Positions 46,348-58,327 are shown, counted from the stretch's first letter. The stretch: 64,000 bases of DNA from Rhizobium sp. BK313 (GCF_014193655.1 NZ_JACHZQ010000002.1:558001-622000), one strand, 5' to 3'. Notes: generated from the sequence alone by a model not told the origin. Made by a program: numbers and translations.

Positions 46348-46629
46348 TCAAATTGGGTTTTTGACCGCGACTTTTTCGAACAGATCGTTGCGAAGCACCG
46401 TATCGACGATAATCGTGGCGATGTAGCAAGCACGAGCGGCCAGCAGCAAAAACAAGACCAGCGAGACGATGGCAATCGTGTAGTGCTTGAGCGCAGAGCG
46501 CTTTGGCATCTCCGCTATGAAGTTGCTGGCAGCGCTTCTGAAGAGCCGCCAAACTGCCACGATCGCAAACAGCGCTGTCAAGATATAGCCGCTCAACGAC
46601 GCCGCACCCACTATCCAGACCATCGCCAT
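46348..46629 (-). CDS. Small membrane protein with two helices
   Basis: About 93 residues with two hydrophobic helices (VWIVGAASLSGYILTALFAI near the start; YTIAIVSLVLFLLLAARACY in the middle) joined by a short basic loop. Inner-membrane topology is likely; no family recognised. The GTG/ATG starts upstream give a longer N terminus unlike a membrane protein, so ATG 46629 is preferred. First of three unknown genes read leftward in this block. Confidence 0.5.
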   Translation of the reverse strand: MAMVWIVGAASLSGYILTALFAIVAVWRLFRSAASNFIAEMPKRSALKHYTIAIVSLVLFLLLAARACYIATIIVDTVLRNDLFEKVAVKNPI

Positions 46630-46764
46630 GCTTCCACCGTAAAATAGCAGCTCCTTTCTCGGTGCTGCGACTTGCAGATGTTGGACAGAAAATCCAAAGG
46701 AACGCGCGTTCCGATCGCGCATCGAGCCAAATTCGCCTCGAACGGAACTGTGAGAGACCATGTC

Positions 46765-47244
46765 TCAGCTCTTTGCGCTTGCCGCGAAGTAGGTTCCGAG
46801 CAGAGATCTTGCGGAGGCCAGCCATCGAGAGGCCCATCTGGCGTCTGCACCTGCCGTCCCATTCGACGTTAATTCGGTCTGACTGACTTCGGTCCTACTG
46901 GTCCTTGGTTCGGTGAGCGCCTTGATCCGTTGGAGAAACCCGGTGTCGTCAAATTGCTTTGATGAGGTAACCAGGCCGCCGCTGGAGAGGACAGCGTGAA
47001 AAAAGACCTCAAGATTCACCACGGGTATGGACCGAATATTGCGGACGATATCAATGTCGGGCCGTGTGGTTACGGCGAGAACGTATCGGTCCGAACGGAG
47101 GGCGTCGAATACCTCCGGTATCGAAGATGCAACTGTTGACTCGTACCCGTGCTCCGCCAACTTCGTCGCGATGGCATCGGCGGCGCCCTTCGGCAGAAAT
47201 ATCAAAATGGGCGTTTGGGCGCTCTTCGTTAAGTCCGGGACCAT
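46765..47244 (-). CDS. Hypothetical protein with receiver-like N-terminal half
   Basis: 159 residues. The first 85 alternate strand and helix in the way of a response-regulator receiver (TPILIFLPKGAADAIATKLA, then EVFDALRSDRYVLAVTTRPD), but the phosphorylatable Asp environment is not conserved. The tail is Ser/Thr/Ala-rich. ATG 47244 has AGGAGAATTGCC in front, a good site; the 140 residues of extra frame upstream are rejected. Could be a phosphorylation-independent receiver-like regulator; function not known. Confidence 0.55.
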   Translation of the reverse strand: MVPDLTKSAQTPILIFLPKGAADAIATKLAEHGYESTVASSIPEVFDALRSDRYVLAVTTRPDIDIVRNIRSIPVVNLEVFFHAVLSSGGLVTSSKQFDDTGFLQRIKALTEPRTSRTEVSQTELTSNGTAGADARWASRWLASARSLLGTYFAASAKS

Positions 47245-47438
47245 GGCAATTCTCCTATGTGCAGAAAGAGAATAGCGCTTGCTTATTTCGCTGTTTGTTC
47301 GGTTTTGTTCGATTTTGTTGCAAGCAAGTGCGGGTAGCTTTGCTGTCGGCAGACGGATTAACCGATTATCGAGCCGCCGATCGCGCGGCTCCGATTGCAA
47401 TCCAGTGATCTGAGTTCGCGCTGAAAATGTTCCGCATC

Positions 47439-48014
47439 TCACCAATCCGCGGGAATGACGTGATCCAGCATCTTGCGTCCGCCCTTGAGGGCCGCCCCGG
47501 AAGCGTCCGCCACCCGGCTCACGACGTATGTTGCATCTTTCAATGGCGAGAAGCCTGGATTGGCCGCTTGATCGTCGCTCTCTTGCAATTGCAAGGGCCC
47601 ATGGTCGCTCTCGACGGGATACCCTGCGATCATGGGATCTCTGGTCTCGCATTGCGGCAGGCACTGGTCGAACCGCATCACGTCTGAGGACGCGGGAAGC
47701 GGCGCTTTTGCCTTCTGCGCGTGGACCCGAGGTATGACCAGCTTTGCCAAATTAACCGATCTTGGGGCCGGAGTGGGGACCGCCGCGATCGCCGGTAAGG
47801 GTGCGGCCGGACTTGCGTCGATCGCTGCCTGCAAGCTGTTGATAGTTGGTGGCCTGTCGAGTTTGTCATCAGCGATAGCAACCGGGCCGACACTCTCGAT
47901 TAGGGTCGCCGCGTAAAACAGCCCGACGATGGTGCTGCCGATACACAGCGCTACCCCCATACGCAGCGGTGAACCGCTTCGAGAATTTCTCCAGTCAATC
48001 CGCTTCGTCTCCAT
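47439..48014 (-). CDS. Hypothetical exported or membrane-anchored protein
   Basis: 191 residues. One hydrophobic stretch (GVALCIGSTIVGLFYAATLI, about 20-39) after a basic head suggests a membrane anchor with the rest outside. The middle is Pro/Ala-rich (DASPAAPLPAIAAVPTPAP), the C terminus has a short Cys pair (DQCLPQCETRD). AGGAG precedes the ATG. No family recognised. Confidence 0.55.
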   Translation of the reverse strand: METKRIDWRNSRSGSPLRMGVALCIGSTIVGLFYAATLIESVGPVAIADDKLDRPPTINSLQAAIDASPAAPLPAIAAVPTPAPRSVNLAKLVIPRVHAQKAKAPLPASSDVMRFDQCLPQCETRDPMIAGYPVESDHGPLQLQESDDQAANPGFSPLKDATYVVSRVADASGAALKGGRKMLDHVIPADW

Positions 48015-48150
48015 CGCGCGCTCCTAGGGGCGTTATATCTCACGGACGGCAATGAGGCGCTGCAAATACGGCAGAGTGTTCGCCAAAAAGTGTCGGCTCG
48101 GGGGCGATTTGCAACGAAATGTTCGGAGAAAGCCCGAGGCTGCTGTGCCA

Positions 48151-49263
48151 TTATTGCTTGGACGCTGTGATGATTAGCGCCGGCATGTCGAAAGAGACCT
48201 CACCACTCGCGGTCACGAAAGCCTCCAGCGCCCGGGGAGCTTCCTTGAGAAGTCGCCCGAATTGATCCTCGTTGAGCAATCCGCCAAGTGTCCAGATGCA
48301 GGCTCTTTCGGTCGATATCAACGACTCGATCGAGGCAAAACGGACCGTCCCGTAATGCCGTTTCACGTCTGCATGCTCCACGCCCGCCTTCGCGCAGAGC
48401 GAGCGCAGCAGTTTCGCATCGCCGAGCACGAAGGGCGCGCGGAACGCATTCGCCACCACATTTCCGAAAAGCCGTTCCAGCATATCCGCAACCGCAGCGT
48501 AGCCCGGAGAATGGTCGAGCGAGTCGCAAACGGCGACGGCCAGTCTGCCGCTCGGCTTCACCACACGCATCATTTCTTGCAGACCGGCGGCGCGGTCCTC
48601 AAAGAACATCAGGCCGAACTGGCTGACCGCCGCATCAAAGCTTCCATCCGGGAATGGAATCTCTTCAGCGCGCGCCTCACGCCAGTCGACGCGCTGGCTT
48701 TTGCGGCCGGCTACGCCAAGCATGTCGGCATTGGGGTCGAGACCGACCACCGTGCCCTCCGCCCCGACGCGATCAAGTGCGGCAAGCGCCAGCACACCCG
48801 TTCCGCAGGCGACGTCGATCACCCGGTCGCCTCGGCCTATCCTTGCCTCGCCGGCGACGACGGGCCCCCATTGTTGGAACAGCGCCGGAACGAAGAGCGC
48901 GTCATAGATCTCGGCCGGGGATCTCGCTGTCCTCTTCCTGACGGTTTGGGCTGTCGCTTCCACCGATGCCGGGTTTACACCTTCAAGAAGCACTGCATTG
49001 GATCTGGTTCCTGCGAGGCGAAGCGCCTTCAGCGGCTCGTATTCGGGCGATGCATACCAATGCTGCGCCTGTGCGCTGTCGCCGAATTCGATGATGACAG
49101 GATAGACCGGCTGCCAATCTCCTTCGACAAGGTGGGATTCTCCGCCGAGCACCAGACAACGCCCTCCATATTGGGCAACCGTTGCGGCGACCCCTGCCAG
49201 GTATTGCTCGACCTTGGCTTGGTCGTTGATTTCACGCAGGTCAAAGAAGCAGTAAGCAGACAT
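48151..49263 (-). CDS. DUF1330 domain fused to a SAM-dependent methyltransferase
   Basis: 370 residues with two domains. Residues 1-95 are DUF1330, a small ferredoxin-like barrel usually found alone (GGRCLVLGGESHLVEGDWQP; ASPEYEPLKALRL). Residues 115-370 are a class I methyltransferase of the UbiE/Ubie_methyltran type, with the SAM loop VIDVACGTGVLALAAL and FPDGSFDAAVSQFGLMFFED. The acceptor substrate is unknown. GGGAGGACGGCC precedes the ATG. Divergent from an AraC-type regulator 76 bases away, which probably controls it. Confidence 0.85.
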   Translation of the reverse strand: MSAYCFFDLREINDQAKVEQYLAGVAATVAQYGGRCLVLGGESHLVEGDWQPVYPVIIEFGDSAQAQHWYASPEYEPLKALRLAGTRSNAVLLEGVNPASVEATAQTVRKRTARSPAEIYDALFVPALFQQWGPVVAGEARIGRGDRVIDVACGTGVLALAALDRVGAEGTVVGLDPNADMLGVAGRKSQRVDWREARAEEIPFPDGSFDAAVSQFGLMFFEDRAAGLQEMMRVVKPSGRLAVAVCDSLDHSPGYAAVADMLERLFGNVVANAFRAPFVLGDAKLLRSLCAKAGVEHADVKRHYGTVRFASIESLISTERACIWTLGGLLNEDQFGRLLKEAPRALEAFVTASGEVSFDMPALIITASKQ

Positions 49264-49339
49264 GGCCGTCCTCCCTTTGTCGCCTGGACGCCGCGGGATG
49301 CGCAGTGGATATGCTGTTCAGTTGATAGTAGACTTGGCC

Positions 49340-50437
49340 ATGGGCACGCTCCATGACCCGACGTCTCAATCGTTTGCTGCAGCGTCCGTCCTGCCGCAAG
49401 GTTCTGCTCGGCGGCCGGGAGACGTGGTGCCCGGCGCACCACCTTCCGCCCTACCGGGTAAGGACGTGCTTTCGGATGTGCTGCGCGCCATAAAGCTCAC
49501 CGGTGCGCTTTTCTTCTGGGTCGATGCCCATTCGCCCTGGAGTGTGGAGGTGCCGCAGGCGGGTTCATTTGTCGATTTCATCCTGCCACGTGCCCAGCAC
49601 GTCATTTCCTACCACATCATCATCCAGGGATCGGGCTGGGTCAGCGTCGGCCACAGCCCGCCAATAGAATTTTCCGAAGGCGATATACTGGTGATACCGC
49701 ACGAGGATCCGTACGCGATGCGCAGCGCGCCCGGATTGCGATCAGGGTTGAGTGAGAAAGATTCACTCGACTTCTTTCGCGCCATGGCAGCCGGACAATT
49801 GCCCTTCGTGGTCACCGAAGGTGGCGATGGGCCGCTCCTGACCAGATATGTCTGCGGTTTTCTCGGTTGCGAGGCTCGGCCGTTCAATCCCCTGCTCGGG
49901 GCGTTGCCGCCGCTAATGCGCATCCGGCGCGCCGCCGGCACACCGATCGATTTGCTCGACAGGCTGATCGAGCTAACTCTGGCAGAGATACCCGCTCAAC
50001 GCCCCGGTGCGGAATGCATTCGCTTGCGCCTCAGCGAGCTGATGTTCGTTGAGGTCTTGCGCCGTTATCTCGAGATGCTGCCGCAGGAGCAGACAGGTTG
50101 GCTGGCCGGCTTGCGAGACCCCGCGGTCGGCCGGGCTGTTGCGCTCGTCCACGACGATCCGGCCCGTGGCTGGACAATTGAAGAGCTCGCGCGTGAAACC
50201 GGTGTCTCACGGTCCGTGCTTGCGGCGCGCTTCATGCGCCTCGTCGGCTGCCCCCCGATGCAATATCTCATGCGATGGCGCGTGCAACTGGCCGCGCGAC
50301 TGCTCACCGATGGACGGGCTAAAGTCTCGGTGGTCGGACGTGATGTCGGCTACAAGTCCGAGGCAGCCTTCAGCCGGAGCTTTAAGAGGGTTGCGGGCAT
50401 GTCTCCCGCCGAGTGGCGTGAGGGCAGGCGTCAATAA
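49340..50437 (+). CDS. AraC-family regulator with cupin sensor domain
   Basis: About 365 residues. Residues 45-225 form the AraC_binding/Cupin_6 ligand-binding domain (VISYHIIIQGSGWVSVGHSP; EFSEGDILVIPHEDPYAM). The C-terminal 100 residues carry the two helix-turn-helices: WTIEELARETGVSRSVLAAR and VSVVGRDVGYKSEAAFSRSF, ending MSPAEWRE. ATG 49340 is chosen because the earlier frame overlaps the opposite gene. It probably activates the divergent methyltransferase gene; the inducer is unknown. Confidence 0.9.
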   Translation: MGTLHDPTSQSFAAASVLPQGSARRPGDVVPGAPPSALPGKDVLSDVLRAIKLTGALFFWVDAHSPWSVEVPQAGSFVDFILPRAQHVISYHIIIQGSGWVSVGHSPPIEFSEGDILVIPHEDPYAMRSAPGLRSGLSEKDSLDFFRAMAAGQLPFVVTEGGDGPLLTRYVCGFLGCEARPFNPLLGALPPLMRIRRAAGTPIDLLDRLIELTLAEIPAQRPGAECIRLRLSELMFVEVLRRYLEMLPQEQTGWLAGLRDPAVGRAVALVHDDPARGWTIEELARETGVSRSVLAARFMRLVGCPPMQYLMRWRVQLAARLLTDGRAKVSVVGRDVGYKSEAAFSRSFKRVAGMSPAEWREGRRQ

Positions 50438-50655
50438 CGGCGAACGGAGGACGTGCAAAATTCGCTCCCGGCATCGCCAGGCGGGCAAAGGTCGGCAAGT
50501 GGAGTGTTTGAAACCGGCATCGAAGTCGCGTGGCCCCAAAGCGGAAATTGGCTTTGCTGTGTTCTTTGGCGAGGCGATTTGCGCCGAAGTGATCCTGTAG
50601 GCTTGCCTAGGTCCGTGATCGGGCTCGCTTATTGACCATTGCCCTTGCTCGGACG

Positions 50656-51336
50656 CTACGCCAGCACCGACTTCGCTTTCGCATTCGAAATTGGCCCTCC
50701 GTCGTCAACGATGTTGAAGATGCCGGCCGCTGCCGTCTCCGCCGCCAGCAGGGTGGCGCGCGCAGCTTCGTCCACATGCAGGGTTATCGGTCCGGTCGGG
50801 GCATCCAAGCCGGTCCCAGGTCCATATAGCAGGCCATATCGCAGCACGGTTCCGGCAATCTTTGGCGTTTGGAGTGTCAACGCTTCAAGCGTTCGTATCG
50901 CGGTCGCACTGTCCTGAAGCGGTGTCTCTTCCGAGATCGGAGTAGCGCCAGGCTGATAAGCCCAGGCGATGCTCTGCGAAATCATCCGTTCCGCGCCGGC
51001 CGCGACCGCAGCATCGACTAAGTTTTTCGTTCCCACTTCACGAAGATGGGCATTGCGGATCCGACCCGCTTCCATTTGCGCCGGGTCCAGCCCGAAGGGC
51101 AGATCAGTCAACTGATGGATGACGATGCGAGGCCTTGTTTGCCGCAATGTTTCCGCCAAGGCTTGGCTATTGAAGACATCGACGATGACAGGCGTTGCGC
51201 CGGCTTGGCGCAGGCTATTCTCGCGTTCCGGCTTGCGCGTTGTGCCATAGACCGTAAAGCCGGCTTCGACCAGCATGGGAACAAGCCTGGTCCCGATCGC
51301 GCCGGTAGCGCCGGCTAGAAAAATGGTCTCACCCAT
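50656..51336 (-). CDS. NAD(P)-dependent epimerase/reductase-like protein
   Basis: 226 residues with the extended-SDR cofactor loop FLAGATGAIGTRLVPMLVEA at the N terminus. The catalytic Tyr/Lys pair of true epimerases is not clear; AWAYQPG and LRYGLLYGPGTG occur at the usual places. At about 70 residues shorter than standard epimerases it may be truncated at the C terminus, or belong to the compact NAD-binding (NmrA-like) group. Substrate unknown. Confidence 0.75.
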   Translation of the reverse strand: MGETIFLAGATGAIGTRLVPMLVEAGFTVYGTTRKPERENSLRQAGATPVIVDVFNSQALAETLRQTRPRIVIHQLTDLPFGLDPAQMEAGRIRNAHLREVGTKNLVDAAVAAGAERMISQSIAWAYQPGATPISEETPLQDSATAIRTLEALTLQTPKIAGTVLRYGLLYGPGTGLDAPTGPITLHVDEAARATLLAAETAAAGIFNIVDDGGPISNAKAKSVLA

Positions 51337-51444
51337 TGGAATGCCTCGAAAGTCTGCGTAGCAATTGGCTGAGATCTATTTCCCATGCCATTGGCTCGGA
51401 AAATAGATGCAAGAAATCGGAATTCGTCTAGGCCAAGATTAATC

Positions 51445-51608
51445 TCATCCGTCACTATTCGCCGGAATGCAGATGTCCCAGAGCCGTTTGGCGAGCGATT
51501 GTGCGACGGGCCAGCCTGCAACATTGGTGAAGCCAAGAAGCAGGCCGTCGATGTATTGAGGCATGCCGTCGGACGCGCGCCCGATCGCTACCTCGTGCCA
51601 AGCCACTC
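51445..51608 (-). pseudogene. Possible 3' fragment of an unrecognised gene
   Basis: The minus frame before the stop at 51445 reads GMPQYIDGLLLGFTNVAGWP followed by AQSLAKRLWDICIPA, which has the texture of real protein but no start of its own and runs back into the aldehyde dehydrogenase gene in another frame. It may be the surviving end of a gene lost by rearrangement. Family not recognised; could be chance. Confidence 0.25.
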
Positions 51609-52991
51609 TTAGCGCCGCAGGACGATCATCTTTTCCTCGGCCATCTCCTTCATGGTCCAGGGAATGCCTCCGACGCCGTAGCCCGACTCCTTCCGGCCGG
51701 CGAATGGCATCCAGTCTGTCCTGAACGCGGTGTGGTCGTTGATCATGACGGCGGAGGCTTCCAATCTTTGCGCCGCCGTCAGGGCGGGGCCGATATCCTG
51801 CGCAAAGACGCTTGCCTGGAAAGACCATCTGACGCTGTTTGCTGCTTCGATGGCAGAACTGAAGTCATCATAGGCATAAACACAGACCACAGGCCCGAAC
51901 ACCTCGAGCTGCGAGACCTTCGCCTCGGGCGGCGGGTTCAGCAGGATAGAGGGCTTCAGCGTCGTTTCCGAAAGATGTCCGCCACCGATCCTGCCTGCGC
52001 CGGCAGCAACCGCTTCGTCGATCCATTCGGTGACCCTTGTGGCTTCACGCGGATGAATGAGCGGTCCGACTTCGGTATGGGGAAGCAGCGGATCGCCAAC
52101 CCGAAGTACGGCTACACGCGCCGAGAGGAGGTCGACAAAGTCATCGAAACGCGCGCGGTCTACAAAAATGCGTTGGGTGGAAACGCACACCTGGCCTGCG
52201 TGATAATACGCACCCTTCGTGATCGGTTCGATGATCGTCTCGATATCCGCGCTATTATGGATCAAAACCGGAGCCGCCCCTCCGTGCTCAAGTGCACATC
52301 GCGTGCCGGGGGGAAGTTTGCTCCTGAGATACCAACCGACTTTCGCCGATCCGATAAAGCTGAGGAATCTCACGCGCGGATCGGTCGCGAGTTTCTCCGC
52401 CAAAAGGTTGTCGTCTGTAATCAGTGTCTGACACCACTTTTCTTCCAGTCCAGCCTCGCCGAATAGCGCTACGAGATCGAGGCAGCTCAAGGGCGTCGCG
52501 GCTGCTGGTTTTATGATGACGGGGCATCCGACTGCTATGGCAGGAGCGATTTGGTGGACAATCAGGTTCAGGGGATGGTTGAATGCGGAAATCGCGGCTA
52601 CCACACCGATGGGCTCTTTCGTCGTGAACGCCCACCTGCCTTCGCTTGCCGGCGTCAGCCCCATCGGGATCTCTTTGCCGGCGAAGTTTCTGAGCTCGTC
52701 CGCGGCGTTGCGGAGGCCATCGGCAGCTCTGGCGACCTCGACTGCCGCATCCGGATAGGGCTTGCCACCTTCCAGTGCGATCTGCCTAGCGAACGTTTCC
52801 GCCCGCGCGTCGAGAAGGCCAGCAACCTTGCGGAGGATGGCGACACGCTGATGTGTCTTGAGCCAACCGTCCCGGTTCTTGGATGCCGCGGCGGCCGCGG
52901 CAATCTTGGTCTCTAGTGCCTGTGCATCGTCCATCGGTACTTCGCGCACGGGCGCACGGTCGAAGGCTTGGAATACAGTCAAGGTGCTCAT
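51609..52991 (-). CDS. Aldehyde dehydrogenase family protein
   Basis: 460 residues of the NAD(P)-dependent ALDH superfamily. FNHPLNLIVHQIAPAIAVGC and IKPAAATPLSC form the cofactor region; CALEHGGAAPVLI has the general base Glu, AGQVCVSTQRIFV the catalytic Cys, and LEVFGPVVCVYAYDD the late conserved segment. It oxidises an aldehyde to the acid. It overlaps the acetolactate synthase-like gene by four bases (ATGA), implying a joint pathway. Substrate not deducible. Confidence 0.9.
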   Translation of the reverse strand: MSTLTVFQAFDRAPVREVPMDDAQALETKIAAAAAASKNRDGWLKTHQRVAILRKVAGLLDARAETFARQIALEGGKPYPDAAVEVARAADGLRNAADELRNFAGKEIPMGLTPASEGRWAFTTKEPIGVVAAISAFNHPLNLIVHQIAPAIAVGCPVIIKPAAATPLSCLDLVALFGEAGLEEKWCQTLITDDNLLAEKLATDPRVRFLSFIGSAKVGWYLRSKLPPGTRCALEHGGAAPVLIHNSADIETIIEPITKGAYYHAGQVCVSTQRIFVDRARFDDFVDLLSARVAVLRVGDPLLPHTEVGPLIHPREATRVTEWIDEAVAAGAGRIGGGHLSETTLKPSILLNPPPEAKVSQLEVFGPVVCVYAYDDFSSAIEAANSVRWSFQASVFAQDIGPALTAAQRLEASAVMINDHTAFRTDWMPFAGRKESGYGVGGIPWTMKEMAEEKMIVLRR

Positions 52992-54640
52992 GCTGTCTGC
53001 TCCGGCAAAACGGGAAGTCTCTTGCTAAGCTCATCAACGAGGACGCGTTTGTTCTCGGAATAGTCGACGGGTATCAGGACAAGATGGATCCCGCCCTCGG
53101 AGAACGCCTGCTCCAGTGTCGGAGCGAAGTTATCGATGCGTTCCACGCGGTGGCCCTTGGCCCCATAAGCTTCGGCATAGGTCACGAAGTCGGGGTTTGC
53201 GAAAGTCATGCCGTAATCCGGGAACGCGTCGACCGCCTGCTTCCAGCGGATCATCCCGTATGCTCCGTCTTCCAGCACCAGAATGACAAGGTTGAGCTTG
53301 AGACGAACCGCTGTCTCGAGTTCCTGGCTGTTCATCATGAAGCCTCCATCCCCGCAGACCGCCATCACCCGGCGATGAGGATAGAGCAGAGAAGCCGTCA
53401 TTGCGGATGGAAGGCCGGCACCCATGGTGGCAAGCGCATTGTCCAACAGCAGCGTATTCGCAACCTGAGTCCTGTAGTTGCGAGCGAACCAGATTTTGTA
53501 CATGCCGTTGTCGAGAGCCACGATGCCATCGGGCGGCATGACCGCGCGGACATCATGGACGATCCGCTGCGGCGTGAAACGATCTTCCTGCGCACGCGCG
53601 GCAACCCTTTCCAGGATTCCCGAGCGCAGCGGCAGAAGGGCTTTCGCGTCGGGGAGCTGTCCCTCGAGCCTGTCGGCGAGAAGCTTGAGGGAGGGACCGA
53701 TATCGCCGATGACCTCTGCCTGCGGGAAATAGACCTGCTCCACCGTCGCCGGCTGATATCCGACGTGGACCACCTGAGGGCCGGTTTTCCCCATGATGAA
53801 CGGCGGCTTCTCGATGGTGTCGTGGCCGATCGTCACAATGAGGTCCGCCCGCTCGATCGCTTCATGGACGTAGTCGCGTTCGGAGAGCGCTGCAGTGCCG
53901 ATATAGAGTTCGGTGCCACCTGGTACGGTGCCCTTGCCCATTTGGGTCGTGAAATAGGGAATCCCGGTCCTGATGACGAAATTAGCCAAATCGGATGTCG
54001 AACGCGGCCTCGAGGCAGCAGCACCGAGCATGATGAGCGGCCGCTTCGCATGCCGGATCAATTCGGCCGCCCTGTCCAGCGCTTCCGCGTTCGCGACGGG
54101 CAGCTCGGCCGGATGCGGCGGCACCATCGAAACCGGCAAGCTTTCCTCGGCGGCAATATCCTCCGGCAGTTCCAAATGGACGGGACCCGGCCGTTCCTCC
54201 TGTGCAATCCTGAACGCCTCGCGCACCAGCGTCGGTATGATCGACGGCGAGACGATCTGGCGGGAAAGCTTGGTGAGCGGCTTCATGCTGGCCACGACGT
54301 CGACGACCTGGAACCGCGCCTGGCGTGAAGACAGAACGCCCTTTTGCCCGGTGATCATGATCATCGGCATTGCTCCCAAGAGAGCGTAGGCGGCGCCCGT
54401 CGAGAGATTTAGCGCGCCGGGGCCGAGTGTGGAAATGCACACACCGGGCTTCCCAGTCAGTCGGCCGTACGTCGCAGCCATGAAAGCTGCAGCCTGCTCG
54501 TGCCTGGTCAGCACAAGCTCGATCGAGGACGTCCGGATCGCCTCCACGACGTCGAGGTTTTCTTCTCCGGGAATACCGAATATGCGTTCGACGCCTTCAT
54601 TCTCCAATGCGGCGACAAGAAGTTCTGATCCTTTTGGCAT
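52988..54640 (-). CDS. Thiamine-diphosphate enzyme, catabolic acetolactate synthase type
   Basis: 550 residues with the three domains of the acetolactate synthase family. The activating Glu is in LTRHEQAAAFMAATYGRLTG; the ThDP-Mg site is AVCGDGGFMMNSQELETAVR with the following Asp of EDGAYGMI. HDTIEKPPFIMG resembles the GYD..EY segment of the FAD-independent catabolic enzyme AlsS/BudB more than the biosynthetic IlvB. No regulatory small subunit is adjacent. Condensation of pyruvate or decarboxylation of a related 2-oxo acid, coupled to the overlapping aldehyde dehydrogenase, is likely. Confidence 0.85.
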   Translation of the reverse strand: MPKGSELLVAALENEGVERIFGIPGEENLDVVEAIRTSSIELVLTRHEQAAAFMAATYGRLTGKPGVCISTLGPGALNLSTGAAYALLGAMPMIMITGQKGVLSSRQARFQVVDVVASMKPLTKLSRQIVSPSIIPTLVREAFRIAQEERPGPVHLELPEDIAAEESLPVSMVPPHPAELPVANAEALDRAAELIRHAKRPLIMLGAAASRPRSTSDLANFVIRTGIPYFTTQMGKGTVPGGTELYIGTAALSERDYVHEAIERADLIVTIGHDTIEKPPFIMGKTGPQVVHVGYQPATVEQVYFPQAEVIGDIGPSLKLLADRLEGQLPDAKALLPLRSGILERVAARAQEDRFTPQRIVHDVRAVMPPDGIVALDNGMYKIWFARNYRTQVANTLLLDNALATMGAGLPSAMTASLLYPHRRVMAVCGDGGFMMNSQELETAVRLKLNLVILVLEDGAYGMIRWKQAVDAFPDYGMTFANPDFVTYAEAYGAKGHRVERIDNFAPTLEQAFSEGGIHLVLIPVDYSENKRVLVDELSKRLPVLPEQTA

Positions 54641-55173
54641 GCCGATCTCCGAATGGTTTGTCAGTCATCATCCATGCTCGCACCTGCCGAGCAAGGCCTT
54701 TGTGGGCGGCATTGTTCGCCGGCCGTTGAACCGGGAAAACCGGCAGAGTTCCGTCTGCGGTACGGAACGGCGGGTCGTCCCGGCAGCCAGGCTGACGGGG
54801 CAACTCGGGTAGACCGTTCATATCGAATTTTCTCGTCGACCACGGGCCGTGCAAGCGACTTCGCTATTGAAGCGAAAGGACGGCGGCGCCGCGATTTCTT
54901 GGCACTCGCGGCATTGGAGCGCGCGTCTCGAGGTTGCCGCAGTTCTGCTTGGCGGGAGAATAGCGCTGGTGTCACCGCCAAGCAACTCAACAAGGTGGTG
55001 AAGAAGCATTCGGAGGCATCACTTCGTTGAGGATGGATTCACGGAGCTCTTTCATCGGCCTCTTATACGGGTGTGGTAACGGCAGGAAACAGGCTATAGC
55101 TGCAGTTCGCTCCATGGACGAACCGGGTTGCAGCTCTAGTTTCAGATCGCGATGTCAACACGGAGGGATTTCC
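54641..55173. other. Intergenic region, nothing recognised
   Basis: 530 bases upstream of both the acetolactate synthase-like gene and the DUF1269 gene. Several frames remain open because of high GC, but none has a ribosome site with a family-like protein. It presumably holds the two divergent promoters. Confidence 0.5.
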
Positions 55174-55707
55174 ATGTCAGAACTTGTAGTGCTCGGCTTC
55201 GATGACGCCAACAAGGCGGATGCGATCCTCAATCGACTGTTGCAGCTCGAGAAGGAATATCTGATCGATCTCGAGGACGCCGTGGTCGCCGTGCGCGACA
55301 GTGACGGCAAGGTGCGCCTCAAGCAGAGCATGAACCTGACGGCAGCAGGTGCGGCGAGCGGTGGTCTTTCCGGCGCGTTGTGGGGATCGCTCGTGGGCCT
55401 CCTGTTTCTCAACCCGCTGGCCGGGATGGTGCTCGGCGGCGCGTTCGGGGCGGGGTCTGGAGCGCTCGCTGGGTCGATGACCGACTACGGCATCGATGAC
55501 AATCTCATCAAGCGGCTGGCTGAAACCATTCCGGTCAACAGCTCTGCGCTGTTCCTGCTTGTACGGAAGGTCCAGCCGGAAAAGGTGCTCGAGGATTTTA
55601 AGGGCGAACACGCACGCATTCTGCGTTCGTCGCTCTCGCCTGAACAAGAGCGACGGCTCCAGGATGCGCTGTCAGCCAGCACGGCCCCGGCGACGCCGGC
55701 CGCCTAG
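55174..55707 (+). CDS. DUF1269 membrane-associated protein
   Basis: 177 residues. The N-terminal ferredoxin-like half starts MSELVVLGFDDANKADAILN; a glycine-rich hydrophobic hairpin follows (SGALWGSLVGLLFLNPLAGM and GGAFGAGSGALAG, about 68-105), then PVNSSALFLLVRKVQPEKVL. This is the DUF1269 (TMEM/YfhO-like stress) pattern common in rhizobia and often stress induced. ATG 55174 follows CGGAGGGATTTCC. A strong terminator follows it. Confidence 0.85.
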   Translation: MSELVVLGFDDANKADAILNRLLQLEKEYLIDLEDAVVAVRDSDGKVRLKQSMNLTAAGAASGGLSGALWGSLVGLLFLNPLAGMVLGGAFGAGSGALAGSMTDYGIDDNLIKRLAETIPVNSSALFLLVRKVQPEKVLEDFKGEHARILRSSLSPEQERRLQDALSASTAPATPAA

Positions 55708-55738
55708 CCGGACAGGCAATCTTTGCCTGATATAACAC

Positions 55739-55771
55739 CTCGGGCACGGCTGAAACTCAGCCGTGCCCGAG
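55739..55771. terminator. Bidirectional terminator hairpin between DUF1269 gene and katG
   Basis: CTCGGGCACGGCTGA (55739-55753), loop AAC, and its exact complement (55757-55771) make a 15-bp perfect stem. It lies between two converging stop codons (55707 and 55788) and is symmetrical, so it can end both transcripts. The T-rich tail is short on both sides. Confidence 0.8.
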
Positions 55772-55787
55772 CATCTTTCTGTGCGGA

Positions 55788-58327
<2,540 letters not shown>

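Noticed and set aside
54653..55030. 125-codon plus-strand frame and its minus-strand counterpart
   Set aside because: Open because of high GC; arginine-rich translation without domain or ribosome site.
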